Assembly: GCF_900156815.1 (NCBI RefSeq)
Contig: NZ_FTOT01000008.1
Coordinates: 1 to 64,000, forward strand
Origin: Gemmobacter megaterium
Lineage (GTDB): Bacteria > Pseudomonadota > Alphaproteobacteria > Rhodobacterales > Rhodobacteraceae
Direction of reading: 5' to 3'
Length of the DNA stretch: 64,000 nucleotides
Below the pieces are notes generated by a model. It was not told the DNA's origin, did no database searches, and worked only from the letters and a program-made list of their open reading frames with translations. Positions 1 to 7,983 of the stretch are shown here, in pieces; within the stretch, counting starts at the first letter, position 1, and each line of letters opens with the position of its first letter. The position numbers were made by a program, and so were the translations under genes.

Positions 1-733
1 TAGTCGCCATCGCGAAACTCCCGCACCCATCTCCGTAAGGCGCGAAATCTCAGGTCCGAGGAACCGGGGGAAGGTGGGAGCCAGCCGCCGCTTACGGCTC
101 TCTGGCGAGGAGCGGCTGAGAACGACTTACAGGCTGGAGCGGGTGGAGTTCAAAGAAATCCCGGTTCCCAGCGCCATGCACCAGATGTTCGAGCGGGGTA
201 TCAACGAGGACGATATCGGCGAGTTGCAGGAGCTCTACTTGAGCCTCGGCACGCGGACGGAGATCGCCCTGCGGGACTTCGAAAAGGGCATCCTGGTTGC
301 ACCGGGTGACGTCGGCGTCGGCATCTCGCAGATGGTCCCGGTGATCGTCGCCTCATTGCGTAAGCAGGACGGCGTTCTCGGGATTGAGCAGCCTGAGCTT
401 CATGTTCATCCCGCCATCCAGGTCGGCATGGGCGATCTGTTCATCAAGGCTGCGAATGGCGACCAGGACAGACTTTCGTCTGGAAAGACTTTGATCATCG
501 AGACGCACAGCGAGCATATCATGCTGCGTCTTCTTCGCCGTGTGCGGGAGCAGACCGAGGGTGAGGTGCCGCCCGGGATGCTCGGACTGACGCCGGATGA
601 TCTCTCGGTAATCTACGTCGAGGCTTCGGTCGAGGGCGTCCGCTTCCGGCCACTCCGCGTGAGCTCAGACGGTGATTTCGTAGACCGATGGCCGCATGGC
701 TTCTTCGCAGAACGGGCCGAGGAACTGTTCTGA
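1..733 (+). CDS. DUF3696-type AAA ATPase, C-terminal part (5' end outside window)
   Basis: The reading frame is open from base 2, so the gene begins upstream; a GTG at 74 is only an internal possibility. The visible part is the C-terminal half of an SMC/OLD-like ATPase of the DUF3696 (AAA_15/AAA_21) kind. A Walker B/D-loop region reads EQPELHVHPA, followed by an H-loop in LIIETHSEHIMLRLLRR. The C-terminal segment (VIYVE through VRFRPLRVSSDGDFVDRWPHGFF) is the shape usual for the DUF3696 tail. The Walker A motif must lie upstream of the window. Its stop overlaps the ATG of the next gene (TGATG at 731-735), so the two are translationally coupled. Such ATPases often pair with a nuclease-like effector in defence modules; that role is inferred here from the partner gene. 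Confidence 0.8.
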   Translation, partial: SRHRETPAPISVRREISGPRNRGKVGASRRLRLSGEERLRTTYRLERVEFKEIPVPSAMHQMFERGINEDDIGELQELYLSLGTRTEIALRDFEKGILVAPGDVGVGISQMVPVIVASLRKQDGVLGIEQPELHVHPAIQVGMGDLFIKAANGDQDRLSSGKTLIIETHSEHIMLRLLRRVREQTEGEVPPGMLGLTPDDLSVIYVEASVEGVRFRPLRVSSDGDFVDRWPHGFFAERAEELF

Positions 734-1665
734 TGCTGTCGGAATACGCGGTAGATCCAGCAGCCATCGGCGCGGACTGGCGAACCTTCAAGGACCTGAT
801 AGACCGCTTTGGAGCGGACCGGGGGCGGCTGATTTCACGCCTTCCAGTCAAGTGGGAGAAAAAGGTCATCCAGGCAGCGAGAGACGCCGGTGTTCCAGAC
901 GTTCGCATGACCGACATCGTCGAACGGTTGCGCAACTCGAAGCACAAAGTCGTCGATTTCAATCGCACATATGACCACGAGGCGGACTGGTTAGACAACG
1001 CCCTGCGCGAACATGCCAATCGACCCTTCAAGGCGATCGTATGCGACGCTGGCAGGACGGCCTGCGCCGAGGCCATGCAGCCAGACGATTGCTCAGATGG
1101 GCATCCGCTCTTTGGAGCAGTGACCAGTTGTGACGTCATCAGGACGGCAGATGAAATTGCCGGCGCCCTTTACACCATTACTGCGGTGTCCAAGGAGGTC
1201 GATATCGTCGACCCGTTTTTCGACCTTCGGCCAACGGAGGGCAATTATCTCGCTCCACTGGCCTGCCTGCTTGCTCGGCTTGCCGGTGGTTTTGGTTCGT
1301 CCAAGGCGATCAGAATCCACTTCCGTGATCACAATTCTCGTCCCCCGCCTGCGCTCCTCGCCCGAGACGGAGCCGCTCAAGTTAAAGGACTGCTACCACC
1401 CGGCTATTGTTTGGAGCTCTATGCATGGTCGCAGATACGAGGAGGTGAAGACTTCCACGACCGCTTCGTTCTGACAGACCTTGGCGGGATCATGATCGGC
1501 GCAGGCTTATCGGCGGATGGTCCCACGGAGTCCGCTGCATTCACCCTGCTGAATTTCGAACACTCTCAGGGGATCCGGAGGCGGTTTGCAGACGGATCAA
1601 CGGCTTATGCTCGTGCTGGATCGGCCGTCCGCATTCTTGACGACGGCAGCACCGAAATCTTTTGA
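733..1665 (+). CDS. HDRF-motif (phospholipase D-like) partner of DUF3696 ATPase
   Basis: 310 aa, starting at the ATG that overlaps the ATPase stop; the longer frame from 688 would intrude into the ATPase gene. Near the C-terminus (residues 242-262) it carries FHDRFVLTD followed by GGIMIGAGLS. This H-D-R-F plus glycine/serine pattern is seen in one half of phospholipase-D-superfamily proteins. An earlier VDIVDPFFDL segment (about 157-166) resembles the conserved strand that precedes it. I do not recognise the N-terminal 100 residues. No signal peptide or membrane helix is visible, so it is probably cytoplasmic. With the ATPase it looks like a two-gene ATPase/effector defence cassette. Function is inferred from family and context; substrate (DNA, RNA or lipid) is unknown. 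Confidence 0.75.
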   Translation: MLSEYAVDPAAIGADWRTFKDLIDRFGADRGRLISRLPVKWEKKVIQAARDAGVPDVRMTDIVERLRNSKHKVVDFNRTYDHEADWLDNALREHANRPFKAIVCDAGRTACAEAMQPDDCSDGHPLFGAVTSCDVIRTADEIAGALYTITAVSKEVDIVDPFFDLRPTEGNYLAPLACLLARLAGGFGSSKAIRIHFRDHNSRPPPALLARDGAAQVKGLLPPGYCLELYAWSQIRGGEDFHDRFVLTDLGGIMIGAGLSADGPTESAAFTLLNFEHSQGIRRRFADGSTAYARAGSAVRILDDGSTEIF

Positions 1666-1765
1666 TGGCGGCAGTTCGATTTCTGTTCCATCTCGCGAAC
1701 GCCACTCACGTCGAAGTGCTTAGTTGATGCTCTAAACAATCCTTGTATTTTCAGATACTTGCCGG

Positions 1766-1942
1766 AAATTCACCAAACTGGCGCAGTCAACAGGTCCGGA
1801 GAATATCGGCCTTGAGAGACCGCTTCCGGGCCTCCTGGCAGCAGGGGCAGTGCTGAGGCCCTCCCGCATAACCCTCGAAAACAACGAGAAAATCCGGCCG
1901 GAGCCGGATCGGGAGAACGCTTTCGCGAGGGCAAGTGGCGGA
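1766..1942 (+). repeat. 177-bp dispersed direct repeat, copy A
   Basis: It matches 36799-36975 in the same orientation and at the same length, without indels. The last 82 bp (1861-1942) differ from the other copy at a single base. The conserved core holds nested inverted repeats: ccctcg pairs with cgaggg across the core, and inside it atccggc/gccggat forms a 7-bp stem whose 4-nt loop carries the only difference. Short ORFs on its minus strand look incidental. The surrounding gap (1666-2072) shows nothing else that I can identify. Confidence 0.8.
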
Positions 1943-2072
1943 GGAGATGGGCCTGAAAGACAACCTTCTCCACCTTAAGCCATTGTTTTCATTGAATTCC
2001 AAGACTCATCCATTGACGCTACATCCGTCTGCTTCCACGTCGACACCACGACATTGAAATCTCGCGATGCCG

Positions 2073-2504
2073 TCAGCGGAGAGCGTCATCCTCCCGATCA
2101 CCGGCTTTGCCTGACGCAATGTACCGAGCCGCTACCGCAGCGATAGCGACCCAGACAACCAAGCGAAGGCTCATCGCACCGACCGTGCGCATCTCGAACG
2201 CTGCCCCCTGGAAGACGTACAGGCCGAAGAGAGCGAACACCGCTGCGATCGTCACCGCCAGACCAATGGAGAACATGACCGCCCAACGGCGACCCATGGC
2301 GATTCCGATTCCTGCGAGCACGTAGACGAACCCCGACAGGAAATTGAACCACAGGACGAAGGGGACCGCATCTCCCGCGGCGGCCGCAGCGGCGGGGCCA
2401 CCGAACAGCGCGCTGCCGCCGGATACGATAGTCAGTAGGCCAAAGATGACGGCCACGCCGGCCGCGACCCTCAGCGGCCATCTGACAGATGAATTTGTAG
2501 TCAT
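2073..2504 (-). CDS. Four-helix membrane protein, last gene of the exporter operon
   Basis: 143 aa with four hydrophobic segments (roughly residues 12-32, 46-68, 75-98 and 105-125), a short hydrophilic N-terminus and a charged C-terminal tail. I recognise no catalytic motif. Its ATG overlaps the stop of the ABC ATPase gene by four bases, so it is translated as part of the same operon, after the fusion protein, permease and ATPase. It could be an accessory inner-membrane subunit or an unrelated passenger. The alanine-rich first loop (PAAAAAAGDAV) is low complexity. Confidence 0.7.
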   Translation of the reverse strand: MTTNSSVRWPLRVAAGVAVIFGLLTIVSGGSALFGGPAAAAAAGDAVPFVLWFNFLSGFVYVLAGIGIAMGRRWAVMFSIGLAVTIAAVFALFGLYVFQGAAFEMRTVGAMSLRLVVWVAIAAVAARYIASGKAGDREDDALR

Positions 2505-3217
2505 GTTTCCAGTCCTTTTCCTGTTCGGTCTTCGTCGCCGACGAGACGGCCGTCCTCCAGCGTCAGGATGCGGTCCGCGCGATCGAGGATGCGATTGTCA
2601 TGCGTGACCATCATGGTCGTTGTGCCGCGCGCCCGCCCCAGTTGCTTCAGGAGGTCGACGACCTTGGCAGCCGTTTCCCAGTCAAGAGCTGCCGTGGGTT
2701 CGTCCGCCAGAACGACATCGGGGTTGCCGACGAGGGCCCGGCCGATCGCCACACGTTGCTTCTGTCCGCCCGACAGGTTCGCGGGGAGGTAGTCCAGCCG
2801 GTCAGAAAGCCCGAGAAGGGTCAGGACATGGGCGGCGGCCTTGTCCGACGCTTCCCGGTCGAGGTGTCCCTTCACCTGCAGGCCCATCAGCACGTTCTGG
2901 TGCGCGGTCAGGCTTTCGTGGAGGTTGTGGGCTTGGAAGATGAACCCGAGGCGACGCCGTAGCCGGACGTTTTGCGCGGTCGTCGCATCGCGCAGTTCCT
3001 GACCCAGCAGGAGAACGGACCCATCCTGGATTTCTCGTAGGCAACCCAGCAGGGTCAGAAGCGTGGTTTTGCCCGACCCTGAGGGGCCGACCATCACGAT
3101 GAAACTGCCGCGCCTTATCCGCAGATCGATATCGAATAACGCCTGTTTGCGCGCCTCGCCGGATCCGAACCAGTGGTTCAGGGCGCTGGCTTGAATCGAG
3201 AAATCCTCGCCTGGCAT
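2501..3217 (-). CDS. ABC transporter ATP-binding protein, DevA/LolD-like
   Basis: 238 aa. The start is the ATG at 3217, two bases after the permease stop; the longer upstream frame would run inside the permease gene. All ABC signatures are present: Walker A GPSGSGKT at 44-51, Q-loop in FIFQAHNLHESLTA, signature LSGGQKQ at 148-154, Walker B VVLADEP and H-loop His206 in MMVTHD. The spacing and the LRRRLGFIFQAHNL stretch are typical of the DevA branch of the MacB/LolD ATPases, which power DevC-type permeases. It should bind the cytoplasmic side of the permease encoded next to it and drive tripartite export across the envelope. The substrate cannot be read from the sequence. Confidence 0.92.
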   Translation of the reverse strand: MPGEDFSIQASALNHWFGSGEARKQALFDIDLRIRRGSFIVMVGPSGSGKTTLLTLLGCLREIQDGSVLLLGQELRDATTAQNVRLRRRLGFIFQAHNLHESLTAHQNVLMGLQVKGHLDREASDKAAAHVLTLLGLSDRLDYLPANLSGGQKQRVAIGRALVGNPDVVLADEPTAALDWETAAKVVDLLKQLGRARGTTTMMVTHDNRILDRADRILTLEDGRLVGDEDRTGKGLET

Positions 3218-3219
3218 CT

Positions 3220-4392
3220 TCAAAACAGGTCCGCAGGGTCGGCCGCGGCCAGCCGCCGGGTCGCGATCATCCCCGACAAGGCCGAAAACACGACGGTACC
3301 GATGAAGACGGTGAGCGCCATCCCGAACGAGATGAACAACGGCAAGGTCGTCACCTTGGCCATCAGCGTCAGAATGCCCCAACCGGCGATGACGCCGGGG
3401 ATGAAGCCGAGCACGCCGAGGATGACCGCCTCCTCGACAACGACGCCAAGGAAGAAGCCCTGTGCGTAGCCCATGGCCTTGAAGGTCGCGTATTCCCGCA
3501 GATGATCGGCGACATCGGCGGAAAGGACCTGGAAGACGATCACGATCCCCACGAGGACGCCGATCAGCACGCCGAAACCGAAGATGACGCCAGTGGGCCG
3601 CTGGGTCTGCTGAAAGCGCACCTCCTCGTCCATCGCATCTGCATAGCTGCGGATGCGCAGCGTCGGGTCGGCAATCAGCTCCTTCAGACGCGCCGCCACC
3701 GCGTCGGGCTGTGCTCCGGGCCGGAGGCGCAAGAGGATGTGATCCGGGGCGCCGGAACTGCGGGCCGGAAACAGCGACAGAAATGTCTGATCGGATACAA
3801 GCAGGTATCCGTCTCCACCGAAGCCCCCACCCCCTGCGAAGGTGTCGTAGGCCGTCAGGGTCCTTCCTTGCGACTCAAAGGAAAGCGGCGTCTGCAACCG
3901 GATCGCCGCCGCTTCCTCCTGCGTGAGCCCACGGGCAAGCCGGTCCAATATTGCTGCGTCCCGAACCTGCAGCACGTCGATGTCGGCTGCGATTTCGGGC
4001 GCAAGGAAATCGGCGCGGAAGGGGTCGATGCCGAAGGTCGTCAGGCTTATGTCGGTCTCGCCCCGGTCCCAGGGCACCATCGCCACGAACAGTCCCATGC
4101 CGTCCACGACGTCCGGGTCGGCAAGGGCCTGGAGCATCCATTGCCGCGCGACGTTTCCGCCGTCGACCAGCGTGTTCGCGTCGGCGGCGGAGATCAGGAT
4201 GTCACCCTGGAAGAATTGATAGGGGCGCAGCGTCGAGACGCCCATCGAGCTCATGAGCCCAAGCTGGACGAAGACAAGAACGTTGGCAAAGGCCACGCCT
4301 GACAGCGCGGCGGCGAAGCGCCCGCGCTGGTGGACAAGTTGCAGCCAGCCTATGGGCAATCGGCCCAACAGTCGCGCGAGAAAGCGGGTCAT
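3220..4392 (-). CDS. DevC-type ABC exporter permease (FtsX/MacB fold)
   Basis: 390 aa. One N-terminal membrane helix (about 22-45) is followed by a large periplasmic domain (about 50-265), then three C-terminal helices (about 270-297, 318-345 and 355-378). That is the MacB/FtsX-like topology and the usual DevC length. The segment ADVADHLREYATFKAMGY is the conserved cytoplasmic loop before the third helix of this family. Its start overlaps the stop of the upstream fusion-protein gene by four bases, and the ATPase follows after two bases. Together they form an inner-membrane exporter. A glycine-rich patch (AGGGGFGGDG) sits in the periplasmic domain. There are no frameshifts. Confidence 0.9.
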   Translation of the reverse strand: MTRFLARLLGRLPIGWLQLVHQRGRFAAALSGVAFANVLVFVQLGLMSSMGVSTLRPYQFFQGDILISAADANTLVDGGNVARQWMLQALADPDVVDGMGLFVAMVPWDRGETDISLTTFGIDPFRADFLAPEIAADIDVLQVRDAAILDRLARGLTQEEAAAIRLQTPLSFESQGRTLTAYDTFAGGGGFGGDGYLLVSDQTFLSLFPARSSGAPDHILLRLRPGAQPDAVAARLKELIADPTLRIRSYADAMDEEVRFQQTQRPTGVIFGFGVLIGVLVGIVIVFQVLSADVADHLREYATFKAMGYAQGFFLGVVVEEAVILGVLGFIPGVIAGWGILTLMAKVTTLPLFISFGMALTVFIGTVVFSALSGMIATRRLAAADPADLF

Positions 4393-5609
4393 TGCGCGCC
4401 CCTGCCACCCGCGCCAGTGTCGATCCGGGCGATAACTTCCAAATTGGTGAAGCGTGAGGCGATTTCCGATGACTCTGCGTCAAGCCCGACCACGACCCTG
4501 ATCACCCGGGCATCGGTATTCGCGGCAACGTCATCCGACATCAGCCCTTGCCGTCCGACCGTCAGGCCGATGGTCTCGACGGTTCCGTGCAGGGTGCGCC
4601 CGATGGCGCCGGCAACAAGCTCGACCGGTTGGCCCGGCTGAACGGCGGCGATCCGGTCCTGATAGATTTCAACTTCGACCGTCATTTCGCTGATATCGCC
4701 CATCTCCATGACGCCCTCGGAGGGGGGGCGCTGTCCGGGAGTGGCATGGATGTCGAGGATCGTTCCTGCGATCGGGGCGACGACGATGCCGCGGGCCAGA
4801 TCGAGCTCCACCCGCGCGAGTTCGGCCTCAGCCGCCTCCAGATTGCGGGCCGCGACCACGACATCGGGCTGGTCGTCGATCTCCGCGGATGAAAACCGGG
4901 CAAGCGTAGCTTCTGCGCGCGTGATCGCAAGTGCCGCCTCCTGGGCTGCGGTGCGGGCCGCGTCGAGTGTGACGCTTGTCGAAATGCCGCGCTCGACCAG
5001 CTCCTCGGTGCGCTCGAGGGTCGATTGCGCTTCGCGGTATGTGCCACGGGCCTGGTCCAGGGTGGCTTGCGCCTCGTCCCTGCTGGCCTGCACGGCGCTG
5101 CGGGTCTGCAAAAGGGTCGCCTGTCGCACCGCGAGATTGGCCTGCGCCAGGAACACGGCGCTTTCCAACGCCGCCCGGTTGTCGAGATACGCAATTGGTG
5201 CTCCGCGCTCCACACGATCCCCGACGGCGACAAGGATCTCCGCGACCCGCGCATCGCTCGCGCCGTAAGGTGCGGCCACGACGGCCACATCGCCCCGCGG
5301 CATCACGCGCGCCAGACCCACGACATCGGTGGGCAGCATGGTTTCGGCCATTTCCCGTGGCAGCTCGACACCGGGGGGCAACGCAATCGGCGCGCCCGAC
5401 CCTCCGCCTGGTTGCAGACCCGTCAGTTCATAGAATTTTTGCAAGGCGGGCGGCTGGAAATAGAGACCGATGACCGCACCAGTGAACATGAAGATCGGGA
5501 TCAGCAGCACCAGAAGGTAACGCTTACGAAATCGACTGCCTTTGCGTGGAAGATCCTCGGTCGGTGCATCGACAAGCAGTGGCAATTCGGTTTCGGCAGG
5601 GCGTGTCAT
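4389..5609 (-). CDS. HlyD/DevB-family membrane fusion protein
   Basis: 406 aa, first gene of the exporter operon. A single membrane anchor lies near residues 28-50 (LLVLLIPIFMFTGAVIGLYF). Then come a lipoyl-like half-motif (GDRVERGAPIAYLDNRAALE), a long alpha-helical coiled-coil hairpin rich in Ala, Gln, Glu and Arg (about 155-245), the second lipoyl half (GIVVAPIAGTILDIHATPGQ) and a beta-barrel region. This is the periplasmic adaptor of a type I-like ABC exporter and would connect the permease to an outer-membrane TolC-like channel, which is not encoded here. It overlaps the permease gene by 4 bp. A perfect 10-bp inverted repeat lies about 70 bp upstream and may be regulatory. Confidence 0.9.
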   Translation of the reverse strand: MTRPAETELPLLVDAPTEDLPRKGSRFRKRYLLVLLIPIFMFTGAVIGLYFQPPALQKFYELTGLQPGGGSGAPIALPPGVELPREMAETMLPTDVVGLARVMPRGDVAVVAAPYGASDARVAEILVAVGDRVERGAPIAYLDNRAALESAVFLAQANLAVRQATLLQTRSAVQASRDEAQATLDQARGTYREAQSTLERTEELVERGISTSVTLDAARTAAQEAALAITRAEATLARFSSAEIDDQPDVVVAARNLEAAEAELARVELDLARGIVVAPIAGTILDIHATPGQRPPSEGVMEMGDISEMTVEVEIYQDRIAAVQPGQPVELVAGAIGRTLHGTVETIGLTVGRQGLMSDDVAANTDARVIRVVVGLDAESSEIASRFTNLEVIARIDTGAGGRGAQ

Positions 5610-5680
5610 TCGATCGGGCCTTTATTGGGAGCCGAAGCGCCACGAGAACTTGAAAACAGATGGCTCTAAGGCCGGCTCTC

Positions 5681-5712
5681 CACCCCAGCACTTCTTTTGA
5701 TATGCTGGGGTG
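5681..5712. promoter_or_regulatory. Perfect 10-bp inverted repeat between exporter operon and cupin gene
   Basis: caccccagca and tgctggggtg are separated by 12 bases. It lies between the end of the cupin gene (5778, minus strand) and the start of the exporter operon (5609, minus strand). No run of T follows the stem in the transcribed direction, so a simple intrinsic terminator is not convincing. An operator for the exporter operon or a hairpin terminator are both possible. Confidence 0.45.
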
Positions 5713-5777
5713 CCTGACAGCAGTAACAGCTCGTTCCTGTTAAGGGTGAGCTCGCGCCATGCCTGTCCTACGCTGGA

Positions 5778-6155
5778 TCAGTCATCCGCGTCAGCCTCCG
5801 CCTTGGTGGCATGTTCGGTGCCAGGTTCATGCTCGGGCGGGCTATAGGTGGTGAAGAGCTTCAGCATACCCGATCCGGTGTTGCAAAAATTGTGGAAGAC
5901 TCCTGACGGCACAATGCTGACGTCGCCGTCGGAGACCTCGCTTTCGGTCTCGCCGATCTTCGCAAGGCCGCTACCGGCGACAAAGTAGAGCAATTGGTCG
6001 TGCCCCTCATGCACCTCGCCGCCGATCTCCCCACCTTCGGGGATGGCCATCAGCACAAGCTGCGTCTTCTCGCCGGTCCAAAGGACCTTGCGGAATTCGT
6101 CATTCTTGCGCGCGAGATCGACGATAGGCAGCGATTGATTTTTTGTCTCAGGCAT
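5778..6155 (-). CDS. Small cupin-domain protein
   Basis: 125 aa single-domain cupin. Motif 1 is in GEVHEGHDQLLYFVAGSG and motif 2 in VPSGVFHNFCNTG, giving the usual His/His/Glu/His metal-binding set with Gln or Asp variation. Cupins of this size are cytoplasmic metal-binding proteins or small-molecule enzymes, and the reaction cannot be read from the sequence. The C-terminal tail (EPGTEHATKAEADADD) is acidic and probably disordered. Its start overlaps the end of the truncated rhodanese frame by 8 bp, so it may have been the second gene of a rhodanese-cupin operon before the first gene was damaged. Confidence 0.85.
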   Translation of the reverse strand: MPETKNQSLPIVDLARKNDEFRKVLWTGEKTQLVLMAIPEGGEIGGEVHEGHDQLLYFVAGSGLAKIGETESEVSDGDVSIVPSGVFHNFCNTGSGMLKLFTTYSPPEHEPGTEHATKAEADADD

Positions 6156-6450
6156 GGTTCGAATTCCCTCTGTTCAAACTTGGATCATACACCCAGCGCA
6201 GCCCGTAGTCTTTGAGCCAGATCAGCCTCGGAATCTTCTTGGGTGTTCTGTCGGTAGGGATTTCACCCACCCGAGCTTCGAGTGCAGCCAGCGGAATATG
6301 CACGGCGCCCGTCACTTGGGCGGCCGCGTAGTCATCGGCGTCGCGGACGTCGATCAGGTGAAAGCGATCCGGGTCGGCCGCGAGGGCGGCAAGCGTCAAC
6401 ATCAGAGCCGTCAGAACACCAGGATGTTGATTTCCACGAGGAACTGACAC
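6148..6450 (-). pseudogene. Rhodanese-like domain, truncated (no catalytic Cys loop)
   Basis: 100 aa frame. The middle part is a clear rhodanese N-terminal half: LAADPDRFHLIDVRDADDYAAAQVTGAVHIPLAALEA has the LIDVR and GA-HIP signatures (residues about 24-60). After DRTPKK the family expects the strand and loop holding the catalytic Cys (C-x-x-G-x-R). Instead the frame continues into IPRLIWLKDYGLRWVYDPS, which has no such loop, so the active site is lost. The first 20 residues also do not resemble a rhodanese start. An IS3 orfA stub lies less than 100 bp upstream, suggesting damage by insertion and deletion. A short functional regulator cannot be excluded, but decay is more likely. Confidence 0.6.
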
Positions 6451-6531
6451 CTGATCGGAATGACGCCCTCGGGCTGGAGCATGGGGACTGAAGATTTGAT
6501 ACGCTGAACGGGCCTTGCTCGGAGAAGGCTC

Positions 6532-6660
6532 ATGACGTCACGAAGTCCCTACCGTCGACATTCGAAACCATTCAAGCTGCAGTTCTGCCAAGACATCCGG
6601 GCGGGCGTCATCGGTCGACGTGTCGGTGGCAATCAGGTGGCGTTTCATGAGTGTGTTCCC
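6532..6660 (+). pseudogene. IS3-family transposase orfA N-terminal stub
   Basis: A 42-aa frame with a good ribosome site (ggagaagg just before the ATG). Its first 30 residues, with SPYRRHSKPFKLQFCQDIRAG then VIGRR, match the N-terminal HTH region of IS3-group OrfA proteins. After GRR (about base 6621) the match stops and the frame ends at 6660. The remainder of the element is absent. This is an insertion-sequence remnant, or a breakpoint where one end of an IS was deleted together with part of the rhodanese gene. Confidence 0.6.
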
Positions 6661-6715
6661 TAGTTTTCCCGGTGTGGGGTGGCCCGATCCGGTGGCTCCG
6701 CATCGGGCGATCAGA

Positions 6716-7219
6716 TCAGGCAGCGGGACGGATCATCCGCCGCATCACGTTGTTCTTCAGGACGAGCCGGTGGAACGGCACCGCGAGCACGTGCAGCACG
6801 ATCAGGGCCAGCAGCACGACCTTGAGCACGTTGTGCGCCTGTGCGGCGGGTGTCACGTCAGCGAACCAGGCCAGCGAGCCGGTAACGGCCATCGCCGCGA
6901 GCACCGCGTAGAAGGCCCAGTGCGCGATGTGACTCAGGGTTTTCAGCGGCGCGGGCTCGTTTTCGGGGGTCGCAGGCACACCGCGGGTCAGGCGCAGCAC
7001 GAGGCGCCAGACGACGAAGGCGAGGATCAAGGCGCCGCCCGCCACATGGGCGAGGATCAGCGGGTCGAAGGCATAGGTCTCGCCCGCGCGGGTCGCATCC
7101 CAAGCGCCGGAGATGGCGTCCTTGAAGATGTACTGCCCGGCGACGAGCACGGCGACGGCCCAGTGCAGGGCGATCTGGGTGGCGGAATATCCTTGTGGAG
7201 CGGTGGTCGTGGCGGTCAT
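6716..7219 (-). CDS. Cytochrome b561-family membrane protein
   Basis: 167 aa with four membrane helices (about 15-35, 53-77, 95-117 and 127-152). The conserved haem-ligand histidines are present: ALHW in helix 1, ILAHVAGG in helix 2, LSHIAHW before helix 3 and VLHVLAVPFHRLV in helix 4. This is the bacterial b561 (CybB/YceJ-like) family, which moves electrons between quinol and periplasmic acceptors in the inner membrane. It lies just downstream of an EF-hand protein on the same strand. It might supply electrons to a periplasmic oxidoreductase, but none is encoded nearby. Confidence 0.9.
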   Translation of the reverse strand: MTATTTAPQGYSATQIALHWAVAVLVAGQYIFKDAISGAWDATRAGETYAFDPLILAHVAGGALILAFVVWRLVLRLTRGVPATPENEPAPLKTLSHIAHWAFYAVLAAMAVTGSLAWFADVTPAAQAHNVLKVVLLALIVLHVLAVPFHRLVLKNNVMRRMIRPAA

Positions 7220-7282
7220 GGCTCAGGTCCCTCGTCGTGCGCAGCGGGCCGGCGCCGTTGCGACGCCGACCGCACGCTCTTG

Positions 7283-7810
7283 TCATTGCTGTTCGGTATC
7301 GGCGCCGTGCATGCGCTGCATGCGGGCCATCATCTGCGCCGGAAACGCCATCTCCTCGGCGCTGATTTCGCCGTCATCGTTGGCATCGAGCATGGTAAAG
7401 GGCCGCGCGGCCATGCCGCGGGTGACCTCAGCAAAGAGGGCTGCGAACTCGTCCGAGGACAGCGCGCCATTCCCGTCAGCATCGTGCTCGGTGTGCAGCG
7501 CGGCGATGCCTGCCTCAAGTTCGGCGGCGGTCACCGTGCCGTCCTCATCGGCGTCGAAGGACTGGTAGACCGGGTTGTCGACCATGCCGGTCATGCCCAT
7601 CGGTCCATGTCCTCCGCGCTGCATCATCATGCCGGGGCCGCGGCCGTCCTGCATGAAGCCGGCCTGGTCGCCATGCATCATCTGCATCATCTGTCGCGGG
7701 CCCCAACCGTCATGCGGACCCCAGCCACCGGCGATGGCGGGGATGGCGATGGCGCCGATCACGGCGGCGGTGGCGGCTGCGCCGAGGGTCAGGATGGTCT
7801 TGCGTTTCAT
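7283..7810 (-). CDS. Exported EF-hand calcium-binding protein
   Basis: 175 aa. A signal peptide is clear (MKRKTILTLGAAATAAVIGAIAIPAIA, cleavage near residue 27), so it is periplasmic. The mature N-terminus is rich in Gly, His and Met (GGWGPHDGWGPRQMMQMMHGD and similar), a composition that suggests soft-metal contact. Three EF-hand loops follow: DADEDGTVTAAE, DADGNGALSSDE and DANDDGEISAEE. The gene is divergent from the response regulator at 7984 with about 170 bp between them, and a cytochrome b561 gene follows. Small EF-hand proteins next to two-component systems are common in Rhodobacterales, and this one may be a sensor or target of that system. That link is inferred. Confidence 0.88.
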   Translation of the reverse strand: MKRKTILTLGAAATAAVIGAIAIPAIAGGWGPHDGWGPRQMMQMMHGDQAGFMQDGRGPGMMMQRGGHGPMGMTGMVDNPVYQSFDADEDGTVTAAELEAGIAALHTEHDADGNGALSSDEFAALFAEVTRGMAARPFTMLDANDDGEISAEEMAFPAQMMARMQRMHGADTEQQ

Positions 7811-7983
7811 GGGTCACCTCTTCGGGTTTCTCGTTTCGATGAGGCGAAGATGGAGGTCCCTTGTCGCAGAAGAGTGCCAGTCCGACCCCCGAATTGTATC
7901 GCTCTGTCGCAAATCCGGCCGGTTGCGACGGATCCGGACAGAATAATCTCCCGAACAGGGTCGCCCCGCGCTATCAAGGACTT

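Noticed and set aside
1770-1973. Short ORFs within the repeat (both copies)
   Set aside because: Sequence is better explained as a structured repeat; frames are short and start points differ between copies.
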